Below, piece after piece: positions 1-6,377 of a DNA stretch of 9,476 bases. The stretch comes from Dehalococcoidia bacterium (GTDB lineage: Bacteria > Chloroflexota > Dehalococcoidia > Dehalococcoidales > BS750m-G39): positions 1 through 9,476 of the forward strand of contig JAUWZG010000039.1 in the NCBI GenBank assembly GCA_030615425.1, read 5' to 3'. Position numbers and translations under genes: made by a program. The number at the start of each line of letters is the position of its first letter. Position 1 is the stretch's first letter. Below the pieces are notes generated by a model. The model saw only the letters and a program-made list of their open reading frames with translations. It was not told where the DNA came from and searched no databases.

Positions 1-314
1 TGATTATTACCACCTCAGCACAGGTAGAGGGAAAGAAAATTGCGAAAACTATCGGGATGGTCAAGGGCAATACAATTCGGGCGAGGCATATGGGCCGGGA
101 TATTATGGCTGGACTACGGGGCATGATCGGTGGTGAGATAACCGAATACACCAAGATGATGGCTGAAGCCAGAGAGCAAGCTATCAAGAGAATGGTGGGG
201 GACGCCGAGAAACAGGGAGCAAACGCCGTGGTCAGTATGAGGTTTACCACCTCAATGATAATGCAGAACGCCTCTGAGATATTAGCCTACGGGACAGCGG
301 TAGTGCTGGAATAA
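1..314 (+). CDS. UPF0145 (YbjQ-type) protein, first base of start codon outside window
   Basis: The reading frame opens at the left edge: 'tg' followed by codons for IITTS, exactly how YbjQ/UPF0145 proteins begin (M-I-I-T-T). Bases 1-2 are therefore most likely the last two bases of an NTG start, giving 104 residues, the usual family length. Starting at the internal ATG at 57 would remove the first conserved strand. Visible family features are the 'VEGKKIAKTIGMVKG' strand-turn-strand, the 'RDIMAGLRGMIGGEITEY' helix, a long charged helix 'MAEAREQAIKRMVGDAEKQGANAVV', and the ending 'AYGTAVVLE'. Members are small pentamer-forming cytoplasmic proteins sometimes labelled heavy-metal-binding; their role is unknown. 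It ends directly against the stop of the convergent radical SAM gene. Family identity is very secure; function is not known. Confidence 0.93.
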   Translation, partial: IITTSAQVEGKKIAKTIGMVKGNTIRARHMGRDIMAGLRGMIGGEITEYTKMMAEAREQAIKRMVGDAEKQGANAVVSMRFTTSMIMQNASEILAYGTAVVLE

Positions 315-2018
315 CTACCGCCCGGTCACCCACGACCAGAGGGAGCGCAAAATTCTTAGCTTAACCCGCCCCACCGGCAGCTCTAGCTGCCTCCTCTCAA
401 CCACAGGAAAGGCATTTATCTCGTCTATCTCTGGTTTCAGTCCGGATAGCTCCTCATAATCACCCCGGGATAACAAACCGTCAATGCGACTGGCCATCTC
501 CCAGGCTCTCTTAATGCGTTGCTCGCCGGCATCAGCCATCTCCAGGGAGATAGTCCCGTATTTTGCCTTCAGCCGGTTGAGGCGCAGTATCGCCTCATAA
601 GCAGTGTCCACAATCTGCTGTCGTGTCATCCACTCTGTCTCGTAATTCAGGGAGTACTTCCAGCTTGGGACTACTAGCGCCCGGCGGTGCTCCTCCAGTT
701 TCCGAAACAGGACACGGTAGCCATAGCGCTCTGGCTGCTCAAAGCCGAGGCTGCCCGGGTCAAGGAAGGGGGAGAGGGGGGCAATAAAGAGGGAAAGCCG
801 CTTATCACCCTTGAACTTCTGCAATAAGAAATCGCAGTAGTCAATAGTATCCATCACCGACTTTGGCGTTTGCTTGGGCAAGCCAATCATGAAGAAGACA
901 TCCATTCGCCCGCAGCCGACATTAAGGGCATCAGCCAGCGTCTGCTCCAAATCCTGGTTGGAATAATTTCTGCCTGCGGCTCTCCTTACCTCGGGGTCGT
1001 GGGATTCGGGAGAAATCTCCAGGCAAAAGTCGGGGCAGGCTTGGCTCATCCGGCGCAGTAATTCCTTGGGGGCAGGGGAGAACAGCTCCAGGATGACCTG
1101 ATTCTTCACACCATCCTTCTCCAGCAGGCGCAGAACCTCATCGGCGTAGTCCTCCCCGGCCTGGAGCAGGTCTCCCAGGATAAAAATAGGACCAGTGCTA
1201 AAGCGCTTTATCTGCTTTACATCCTGAGCCACCGCCTGCGGAGAGCGAAAGACAGCCTTTTCCCGCTGGTAGAATTTCTTAAAGGCGGCGGCAGAGCCGC
1301 CGCAGACAACGCAATTCTGAGTGCAGCCGCGGCAGGTGAGCACGGCGGTAATGGGATACTGCGCCCAGCCCTTGAAGGGAGCATAGCTAGCCAGGTCACG
1401 GTATCTGATAACCGAGCGCACGGTATTGGCATAATGGCTGAACATAACCGGGCTCAGGTCGGCGGGAACATAGGAGAAGGGGTTTTCTCGCACCTTGCCC
1501 TCTCTATCCCGCCAGACAAGATTGGGTACTTCTTCAGGCTCACTCTTATTCTTGATGCAAACCATAAGCTGCCGCAGCGGTTCCTCAGTGGAGTCGCCCC
1601 TCATCACGTAATCAATCTCCGGGTAGCCCATCAGCTCCCGATAAAAATAAGACGAGGAAAACCCGCCCAGTATCACCTTAGCCCGGGGGTGGCACTTTTT
1701 AACTATTCTGGCGACCTCAATAGCCCCATGAGAGCTCACCAGCCAGTGCAAATCGATGCCAAATAGCGGTGCAGGCAAACGCCTTATCATTGCCTCAGCA
1801 TCAAATTTGTCATCGTTCAGCATACGCACCGCCAGGTTGACGATGCGCACCCGATAACCAGCGCCCTCCAGATATTCGGCAATGCTGGTAAAGCCAATGG
1901 GATACATCTCAAACACGGAGGACGAAGGAATCAGGTCGCTGACCGGCCCGTACAAAATCACCTTCTTACGAAAGTCATAAACGCTGGGGGGATGAAGTAA
2001 AACCAGGTCGACTGACAT
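315..2018 (-). CDS. B12-binding domain radical SAM protein (Ta0216-like)
   Basis: A 567-residue protein. Residues ~1-160 form a cobalamin-binding-type Rossmann domain: start 'VDLVLLHPP', 'YPIGFTSIAEYLEGAGY', then 'VILGGF' near 115-120 and 'DYVMRGDSTEEPL' near 136-148, the counterpart of the usual GEGE motif. Residues ~222-440 are the radical SAM barrel with the cluster motif C232-x3-C236-x2-C239 (CTQNCVVC). 'CLEISPESHDPEVRR' and 'FFMIGLPKQTP' are typical later barrel strands. The layout and the GDSTEEP/IDLHW signature recall the Ta0216 family (TIGR04190), named from memory. Such proteins use SAM and cobalamin for methylation or rearrangement at unreactive carbons; the substrate is unknown. 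It is the last gene of the gatB operon, 4 nt after the prenyltransferase stop, with only a weak ribosome site. Coupling to a prenyltransferase suggests a lipid or quinone substrate, which is inference. Confidence 0.88.
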   Translation of the reverse strand: MSVDLVLLHPPSVYDFRKKVILYGPVSDLIPSSSVFEMYPIGFTSIAEYLEGAGYRVRIVNLAVRMLNDDKFDAEAMIRRLPAPLFGIDLHWLVSSHGAIEVARIVKKCHPRAKVILGGFSSSYFYRELMGYPEIDYVMRGDSTEEPLRQLMVCIKNKSEPEEVPNLVWRDREGKVRENPFSYVPADLSPVMFSHYANTVRSVIRYRDLASYAPFKGWAQYPITAVLTCRGCTQNCVVCGGSAAAFKKFYQREKAVFRSPQAVAQDVKQIKRFSTGPIFILGDLLQAGEDYADEVLRLLEKDGVKNQVILELFSPAPKELLRRMSQACPDFCLEISPESHDPEVRRAAGRNYSNQDLEQTLADALNVGCGRMDVFFMIGLPKQTPKSVMDTIDYCDFLLQKFKGDKRLSLFIAPLSPFLDPGSLGFEQPERYGYRVLFRKLEEHRRALVVPSWKYSLNYETEWMTRQQIVDTAYEAILRLNRLKAKYGTISLEMADAGEQRIKRAWEMASRIDGLLSRGDYEELSGLKPEIDEINAFPVVERRQLELPVGRVKLRILRSLWSWVTGR

Positions 2019-2022
2019 TATC

Positions 2023-2928
2023 TTAAAAAACCCCTGCCAGAATGTAGCCTATGCCAAGGAGAAACTGGGTGAGGAGGACAACCAGAACGTTGTTAGCCAT
2101 GGCTGGCACCAGTTGGCTCATCTCCTGGTGTTTTCTGGCACCCTGAATTGCCTTTATTGCTAAGGGGAGGGTGAGCAGGGCTACCAGTGAGAATACCGGC
2201 ATTTGTCCTGCCACCACCCCACCGATTATCCATAAATAGACTATCAAGGTCATGGTGGAATAAACTATCCATGCCCTTGGCTTGCCGATGGCGATGGGCA
2301 GGGTCTTTCTGCCTGCCTTCATATCAGCTTCGGCATCAGGGAATTCATTCAAAAGGAGCAGGTTATGCACCAGAATGCCCGAGGGTATACAGGCAATAAC
2401 GGCGGGGAGGGTATAAGCCGTGGTCTGGACGAAGTAAGTCCCTAGCACCGGCAAAGCCCCCATCCCCACCCCCGGAGCCCACTCCGGCCACCTCACCCTA
2501 GTTAAAAAGGGGGTATAAAGGAGGATGCACACCGCAGCTACTAAAAGCAGAGGTAGTAAAGCCCAGCCCCTGGCGATGACAAAGTAGACGCCTATAGGCA
2601 CCGCCAGCAGGAAGGAGACCAGCCCAAACCACAAGACCTGCCTCGGCTTGAGTAGAGCCGCAGGCAGGATGCCACTGCCGCCGCTAAAAGGTGTCCGCTT
2701 GACCTCCAGGTCTATCCCGCTTCTATAGTCAAAGTAGTCGTTGAGCACATTGACACTGATGTGGCACAGCAGCAGCCCGAAGAAAGCCAGCAGGGCATAG
2801 CCAAGGTGGAATGTGCCACCAAATTCTTTAAATTCATACCAGGCGATGCAGCTACCCAGGAATGCCAGCACCACGGAAAGAAGCAGAAACTGCGGTCTGG
2901 TCTCGGCAAACCATACTTTCAGCTTCAT
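2023..2928 (-). CDS. UbiA-family prenyltransferase (MenA/UbiA-like membrane protein)
   Basis: A 301-residue integral membrane protein with about eight or nine hydrophobic segments. It carries both Asp-rich motifs of the UbiA superfamily: N63-D-Y-F-D67 in 'NVLNDYFDYRSGID' and N194-E-F-P-D198-A-E-A-D202 in 'LLLNEFPDAEADMKAGRKTLPIAIG'. These bind the Mg-prenyl diphosphate. Family enzymes attach a polyprenyl chain to an aromatic acceptor (4-hydroxybenzoate, dihydroxynaphthoate) or to a related small molecule. The N-terminal 'FAETRPQFLLLSVVLAFLGS' resembles MenA-type starts, but nothing seen fixes the acceptor. The ATG at 2928 overlaps the TGA of the upstream mini-protein (ATGA), indicating translational coupling; the Shine-Dalgarno is only a purine tract. 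No other quinone-pathway genes are present, so a menaquinone role is not established. Confidence 0.9.
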   Translation of the reverse strand: MKLKVWFAETRPQFLLLSVVLAFLGSCIAWYEFKEFGGTFHLGYALLAFFGLLLCHISVNVLNDYFDYRSGIDLEVKRTPFSGGSGILPAALLKPRQVLWFGLVSFLLAVPIGVYFVIARGWALLPLLLVAAVCILLYTPFLTRVRWPEWAPGVGMGALPVLGTYFVQTTAYTLPAVIACIPSGILVHNLLLLNEFPDAEADMKAGRKTLPIAIGKPRAWIVYSTMTLIVYLWIIGGVVAGQMPVFSLVALLTLPLAIKAIQGARKHQEMSQLVPAMANNVLVVLLTQFLLGIGYILAGVF

Positions 2929-3053
2929 TTCTTTTCTTCTTTATGAGCCATTTCTACATGCTTCTGCCAGCACTTTTCGTGCACATAAACAGCACACCTG
3001 GCGCAGTAGTAGATATGGGCTTGGGCATCCTTGTTACAAACCGGGTACTTCAT
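2925..3053 (-). CDS. 42-residue zinc-binding mini-protein, B-box-like
   Basis: A short ORF of 42 codons plus TGA. It starts at ATG 3053 behind a good Shine-Dalgarno (GAGGT, 5 nt spacer) and has an in-frame TAA two codons upstream, so this is the only start. The sequence begins MKYPVCNKDAQAHIYYCARC and continues AVYVHEKCWQKHVEMAH, with a lysine/glutamate tail. Potential ligands are C6, H13, C17, C20, H25, C28, H32 and H37. The order C17-x2-C20-x4-H25-x2-C28-x3-H32-x4-H37 resembles the second half of a B-box zinc finger. The gene sits 32 nt after secG, and its TGA shares two bases with the ATG of the prenyltransferase gene. Density of conserved-type ligands, the ribosome site and the overlap all argue for a real gene. 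Function is unknown; a zinc-stabilised accessory to the membrane enzyme downstream is conceivable. Confidence 0.8.
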   Translation of the reverse strand: MKYPVCNKDAQAHIYYCARCAVYVHEKCWQKHVEMAHKEEKK

Positions 3054-3085
3054 TGATTACCTCAGGGAGCCATTGCCGCCAATTA

Positions 3086-3310
3086 CTAGCCAACTCTCAG
3101 GGCTACCATAGAGATAATAATGAATAGAGCCACCAAGACGACGGTAAGCTGAAACAGCGTTTTTTCCACACCCCGTTTAGTCCGATAGACGGTGTCAGCC
3201 TGACCAAAGATACCCCCCAGCCCCCCACCTTTGACCTGAAGCAGAACGGCTAATATCAAGGCTACAGACAACACAATCTGAGCGATGTTGAAATAACCTA
3301 CGAATTCCAT
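3086..3310 (-). CDS. secG: Preprotein translocase subunit SecG
   Basis: 74 residues, the usual length for bacterial SecG. There are two hydrophobic spans (roughly residues 8-26 and 51-72) separated by the diagnostic loop 'LLQVKGGGLGGIFGQADTVYRTKRGVEKTL', containing the Gly-rich turn and the basic stretch before the second helix. SecG is the small accessory membrane subunit of the SecYEG channel and assists SecA-driven export. The ATG at 3310 follows a strong GGAGG lying inside the last codons of gatB, and only one base separates the gatB TGA from this ATG, so the two are co-transcribed and probably translationally coupled. The mini-protein gene follows 32 nt later. No anomalies seen. Confidence 0.95.
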   Translation of the reverse strand: MEFVGYFNIAQIVLSVALILAVLLQVKGGGLGGIFGQADTVYRTKRGVEKTLFQLTVVLVALFIIISMVALRVG

Positions 3311-3311
3311 C

Positions 3312-4775
3312 TCATCCTTCCTCCAACTTCTTCTCCAATAGTTCGTTTACCAGCCCTGGGTTGGCACGACCCCTGGTAGCTCTCATTACCTGCCCGACGA
3401 GGAACTTCAGAGATTGTTTCTTCCCTGCCTTATAATCGGCTACTGCCTGAGCATTGTTGCTTATTACCGCCATGATTTCCCTCTCAATGGCCTCGGTATC
3501 ACTGATTTGGCTTAGTCCCAGCTCCTCAATAATATCAGTAGGCCCCCTTCCAGTCTCGAACATTTCCTCAAGTACAGACTTGCCACTAGTGCTGCTAACA
3601 TCGCCTTGTTTCTCCAAGACCAATAATCCGACAAGTTGCTCAGGACTGACCTTTTCTCTAAAGTCAATGATATCTATATCGTTAGCATTCATTATACGGC
3701 TGACCTCGCCCAAAAGCCAGTTGCTTATTTCCTTAGTTGGTGCTGGTTTAGCTTTATACTGCTTTAGGCAATCTTCAAAGTAGTCAGCCATTGCCTTGGA
3801 GCTGGTAAGCAGGTTGGCATCATAGAGGGGCAGGTTATATTCAGCAACCAATCGGCCGCGTCTGGCTTCAGGTAGCTCGGGCAGCTTTGACCTTATTTCC
3901 TCCACCCACTCATGGTTCAACACCAATGGCGCCAGGTCAGGCTCAGGAAAGTAGCGGTAGTCGTGGGCATACTCCTTGCTGCGCTGGGCAACCGTTATCC
4001 CCCTATCCTCCACCCAGCCCCTGGTCTCCTGGACCAGCTCTTTGCCTTCATCGGCTCTCTTTCTCTGTCTCTCCGCTTCATACTCCAGAGCCCGGTAGAC
4101 CGCCTTGAAGCTATTCATATTCTTGACCTCGACCTTAGCCAGAAGGTCGGCGCTGCCCTGAGGACGAATGCTGATATTAGCATCGCACCTGAAGCTCCCC
4201 TCCTCCATATTGGCGGTGGATACACCCAGGTACTGGAGTATACTCCTTAGCTTTATCAGGTACTGCCTGGCTTCCTCCGGGGAGCGCAGGTCAGGCTCAC
4301 CGACAATCTCCATCAGCGGCACCCCGGAACGATTGACATCCACCAGGCTGTAGGACTCCCCACCCGGGGAGGTGTGGTGGATTAGTTTAGCTACATCCTC
4401 CTCGAGGTGGACATTGTCTATACCCACCTTCTTCTTTTCGCCGTTAGTCTCAATGTCGAGCCAGCCGTGATGACCAAAGGGGGCGTAAGACTGGGAAATC
4501 TGATAGCCCTTCATCAGGTCGGGGTAGGGGTAGTTCTTACGGTCAAACCTGGTGTAATCGGAGATAGTGCAGTTGAGGGCTAGGGCTGTCACTACTGTAT
4601 ATTCTACTGCTTGCTGATTGATGGTGGGCAGAACTCCGGGCATCCCCAGGCACACCGGGCAAACATGGGTATTGGGTGGAGCGCTGGCATAATCAGCGCT
4701 ACAGCGGCAGAACATCTTGCTCTTAGTTAGAAGCTGGGCATGAACCTCCAGCCCGATAATGGTCTCGTAATTCAT
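3312..4775 (-). CDS. gatB: Aspartyl/glutamyl-tRNA(Asn/Gln) amidotransferase subunit B
   Basis: 487 residues from ATG 4775, the normal GatB length. The protein opens with the family signature 'MNYETIIGLEVHAQL'. A Cys set C23/C25 and C39/C42 ('MFCRC', 'CPVCLGMPGVLP') fits the zinc site, followed by 'YPYPDLMKGYQISQ', 'DVNRSGVPLMEIVGEPD', 'RCDANIS' and 'DYRYFPEPDL'. The C-terminal YqeY-like tail ends 'FLVGQVMRATRGRANP'. GatB is the kinase-type subunit that activates Glu/Asp on misacylated tRNA for amidation in the GatCAB complex; gatA and gatC are not in the window. The frame stays open for 13 more codons to a TTG at 4814, but that extension lies over the promoter and has no ribosome site, so the ATG is chosen. 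There is no Shine-Dalgarno at the ATG either, which fits a leaderless message. Confidence 0.97.
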   Translation of the reverse strand: MNYETIIGLEVHAQLLTKSKMFCRCSADYASAPPNTHVCPVCLGMPGVLPTINQQAVEYTVVTALALNCTISDYTRFDRKNYPYPDLMKGYQISQSYAPFGHHGWLDIETNGEKKKVGIDNVHLEEDVAKLIHHTSPGGESYSLVDVNRSGVPLMEIVGEPDLRSPEEARQYLIKLRSILQYLGVSTANMEEGSFRCDANISIRPQGSADLLAKVEVKNMNSFKAVYRALEYEAERQRKRADEGKELVQETRGWVEDRGITVAQRSKEYAHDYRYFPEPDLAPLVLNHEWVEEIRSKLPELPEARRGRLVAEYNLPLYDANLLTSSKAMADYFEDCLKQYKAKPAPTKEISNWLLGEVSRIMNANDIDIIDFREKVSPEQLVGLLVLEKQGDVSSTSGKSVLEEMFETGRGPTDIIEELGLSQISDTEAIEREIMAVISNNAQAVADYKAGKKQSLKFLVGQVMRATRGRANPGLVNELLEKKLEEG

Positions 4776-4785
4776 AGCACATTTT

Positions 4786-4814
4786 AGTATATCAATAATA
4801 GTAATGACTGACAA
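4786..4814 (-). promoter_or_regulatory. Promoter of the gatB operon, probably giving a leaderless mRNA
   Basis: On the minus strand TTGTCA (4814-4809), a 17-bp spacer and TATACT (4791-4786) each differ from the sigma-70 consensus by one base. Only 10 bases separate the -10 box from the gatB ATG (4775-4773). A start 6-8 bases below the -10 leaves a 5' UTR of about 1-4 nt. The absence of a Shine-Dalgarno at gatB agrees. Confidence 0.75.
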
Positions 4815-4833
4815 GGAAGATATATGCTATAAT
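4804..4833 (+). promoter_or_regulatory. tRNA-Ala promoter with perfect extended -10
   Basis: TATAAT at 4828-4833 is a perfect -10 and is preceded by TGC (4825-4827), the extended -10 motif. A -35 is weak: ATGACT at 4804-4809 with an 18-bp spacer. The expected start is near 4840, seven bases before the mature tRNA. The -35 region overlaps that of the divergent gatB promoter. Confidence 0.7.
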
Positions 4834-4846
4834 TTCTGCTGTAGGT

Positions 4847-4919
4847 GGGGATATAGCTCAATAGGGAGAGCGCTGCCTTCGCATGGCAGAGGTCGGGGGT
4901 TCGAATCCCCCTATCTCCA
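4847..4919 (+). tRNA. tRNA-Ala (anticodon CGC)
   Basis: A 73-nt cloverleaf: acceptor GGGGATA paired with TATCTCC, D arm GCTC/GAGC, anticodon stem CTGCC/GGCAG with loop TTCGCAT (anticodon CGC, codon GCG), a 5-nt variable loop, and T arm GGGGG-TTCGAAT-CCCCC. Acceptor position 3:70 is a G-U wobble, the classic alanine identity element, and the discriminator is A. The 3' CCA is not encoded (next bases are ctt), so it must be added by the CCA enzyme. Confidence 0.97.
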
Positions 4920-4935
4920 CTTAAGGGGACGAAAC

Positions 4936-5058
4936 CTAGAACTCATCGGCTTCAAAGAAACCAGCTTTTGCCAGAGTTAAGCAGATAGCCTTGCCAAACC
5001 CTATCTGGCTACCAGCCCCGGTTACCAGTGCTACCTTGCCTTTCAAACCTAGATCCAT
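4936..5058 (-). pseudogene. Truncated short-chain dehydrogenase (N-terminal fragment)
   Basis: A 40-codon reading frame starting MDLGLKGKVALVTGAGSQIG and continuing FGKAICLTLAKAG before an unrelated tail FFEADEF and TAG. Over its first 33 residues 26 are identical to the intact SDR encoded at 5613-6350, so it is the coenzyme-binding beta-alpha unit of a second, broken paralogue. The catalytic Ser/Tyr/Lys region is absent. A Shine-Dalgarno-like GGAG remains 3-4 nt before the ATG. The gene lies 25 nt after the cupin stop, as the last position of that operon, and its breakpoint is only 16 nt from the 3' end of the opposing tRNA-Ala. It is most likely a remnant from deletion or recombination; a 40-residue product could not be an active SDR. 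Confidence 0.85.
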
Positions 5059-5083
5059 TTTCTCCAGAACCTCTTCTCTGAAT

Positions 5084-5542
5084 CTATTTATCTTCTTTCG
5101 GTTTACCAACCCCTGTCGGCCATCCCTCTTTGTAAGAGCCGGCGCCGATCATTATCGCCATCTCGATGTGAGGTTTATTGAATTTCTTCCAGGTAAGTGG
5201 ACCATGTTTCGTCCCCGCGGGCAGGTAAATCGCCGAGGACTTGTTGAAGACCAGCGGCTGCCCCCCGACGCAAAACTCTATCTCCCCGCCCAGCTCTTCG
5301 GAGTTATAGGGGTCGCTGCCGATATGGAGCACAATCTCATTGAAATTGTGCGAATGTTCATGAACATGGGGGTTTGGCTCTGGCATCTCCCATATCCAGC
5401 CCAGTTCAATATACATATTACAGCCGGGCACCAGAGCATTACTCATTAAGGTCATTGATGGGCTTTGCCTGCCTTTGACCGGGGGACCTGCCTCGTAGAT
5501 GGGCTTGGTCACCAAAAGTCGGCTGTATTTTGATTCGGCCAT
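5084..5542 (-). CDS. Cupin-domain protein, probable metal-dependent
   Basis: 152 residues with a single cupin barrel. Motif 1 is H63-S-H65-N-F-N-E69 within 'NPHVHEHSHNFNEIVLHIG', that is HxH-x3-E followed by a Gly. Motif 2 is P108-A-G110-T-K-H113 ('YLPAGTKHGPL'). H63, H65, E69 and H113 are the expected metal ligands, so this looks like a metal-binding cupin rather than a sugar-binding relic. Further histidines (H59, H61) flank the site. Cupins of this size act as isomerases, dioxygenases, decarboxylases or binding proteins; the reaction cannot be told here. The start ATG 5542 follows AAAGGAGAAGGAT. It lies in an apparent operon with the SDR and SnoaL-like genes upstream, separated from the SDR stop by a 70-bp gap that holds two 22-bp repeats. 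Confidence 0.85.
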   Translation of the reverse strand: MAESKYSRLLVTKPIYEAGPPVKGRQSPSMTLMSNALVPGCNMYIELGWIWEMPEPNPHVHEHSHNFNEIVLHIGSDPYNSEELGGEIEFCVGGQPLVFNKSSAIYLPAGTKHGPLTWKKFNKPHIEMAIMIGAGSYKEGWPTGVGKPKEDK

Positions 5543-5567
5543 TTATCCTTCTCCTTTATGATTTAAT

Positions 5568-5623
5568 AACGCTTTCGACTAGAAAGTGTCTGATTGAGAC
5601 CAACGTTTTCGACTAAAAAGTGT
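5568..5623. repeat. Two direct copies of a 22-bp palindromic element
   Basis: Copy 1 (5568-5589) and copy 2 (5602-5623) share the plus-strand pattern AACG-Y-TTTCGACTA-R-AAAGTGT, with two mismatches in 22 positions and a 34-bp period. Each copy is a short inverted repeat; in copy 1 the arms CTTTC and GAAAG flank GACTA. Copy 2 overlaps the 3' end of the SDR gene and supplies its stop codon (5613-5615). The origin is unknown: possibly a mobile-element scar, recombination site or regulator site. Confidence 0.75.
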
Positions 5624-6350
5624 GCAGCTTAATAATCTGCCCCACCATGTAGCTGCAAACGTCAGAGGCTAAAAAGGCGGTCGCCCAGGCAACATCCTGG
5701 GGAGTACACAAACGTTTTAGGGCGGACATTTGTCTCATGGATTCAAGCATCTCCTTGGGGGCGGTGCCCACCAAGCCCGTCTCCCCCAGCCCGGGCAATA
5801 TGCCGTTGACGATTATCCCCATGGGCGCCACTTCCAGGGCCAGGGCATGGGTAAACTGTTCTACGCCCCCTTTAGCCGCCCCGTAGATGGAAATATTAGG
5901 TATCCCCTGTCCTCCGGAGCAGTTGACGATGCGCCCGTATTTCCGGGCTGCCATGCGCGGGATAACCGCCTGGGCGACGTTCATCTGCCCGTAGAGGTTA
6001 ACTCCGATATCCAGGTCCCAGTCCGCCTTGGTCATCTGCATAAAGGGCTGCACCCGGCTGCTGGTGCCCGCGTTGTTAATCAGTATATCGATGCGCCCGA
6101 ACTTATCAATTACCGCCTTTACCATCTTATCGACATCGCTGCGGTTGACGACATCCACCTTGACCGCCATACTCTTACAGCCCAGCTTTTCGATTTCGGC
6201 GGCTGTCTTTTTAGCCCCTTCCAGTTCGATATCCGCCGAAACCACGTCGCACCCTTCCTCAGCCAGGGTCAAGGCAATGGCTTTGCCATAACCAATCTGG
6301 CTGGCCGTCCCCGTAACCAGGGCTACCTTGCCTTTCAGTTTCAGGTCCAT
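5613..6350 (-). CDS. Short-chain dehydrogenase/reductase, C-terminus altered
   Basis: 245 residues, classical SDR: Rossmann start 'KVALVTGTASQIGYG' (residues 9-22), D40 after beta-2 (suggesting NAD preference), D66, 'NNAG' at 92-95, N118, S145, and Y156-x3-K160 ('YGAAK'). These supply the full Asn-Ser-Tyr-Lys catalytic set for NAD(P)-dependent alcohol/ketone oxidoreduction. Two oddities are seen. The coenzyme loop is TGxxxQIG rather than TGxxxGIG. The protein stops at 'MVGQIIKLHTF', without the usual Gly-Gly tail after the last strand, and its stop codon lies inside a 22-bp repeat. The ATG at 6350 follows GGAGG with a 5-nt spacer. It stands between the SnoaL-like and cupin genes in one transcription unit. 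It is probably still active, since the active site is intact. Substrate unknown. Confidence 0.93.
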   Translation of the reverse strand: MDLKLKGKVALVTGTASQIGYGKAIALTLAEEGCDVVSADIELEGAKKTAAEIEKLGCKSMAVKVDVVNRSDVDKMVKAVIDKFGRIDILINNAGTSSRVQPFMQMTKADWDLDIGVNLYGQMNVAQAVIPRMAARKYGRIVNCSGGQGIPNISIYGAAKGGVEQFTHALALEVAPMGIIVNGILPGLGETGLVGTAPKEMLESMRQMSALKRLCTPQDVAWATAFLASDVCSYMVGQIIKLHTF

Positions 6351-6377
6351 CGCCGCCTCCTCAATTTTTTATCTATC

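Noticed and set aside
4776..4814. N-terminal extension of GatB to TTG 4814
   Set aside because: It overlaps the promoter, lacks a ribosome site, and GatB proteins begin at the MNYETIIGLEVH position.
4991..5449. 152-codon plus-strand open frame
   Set aside because: It is antisense to the cupin gene, whose HxHxxxE and PxGxxH motifs show the true strand.
5568..5623. CRISPR array
   Set aside because: Only two imperfect 22-bp copies with a 12-bp gap; no further repeats, leader or cas genes.
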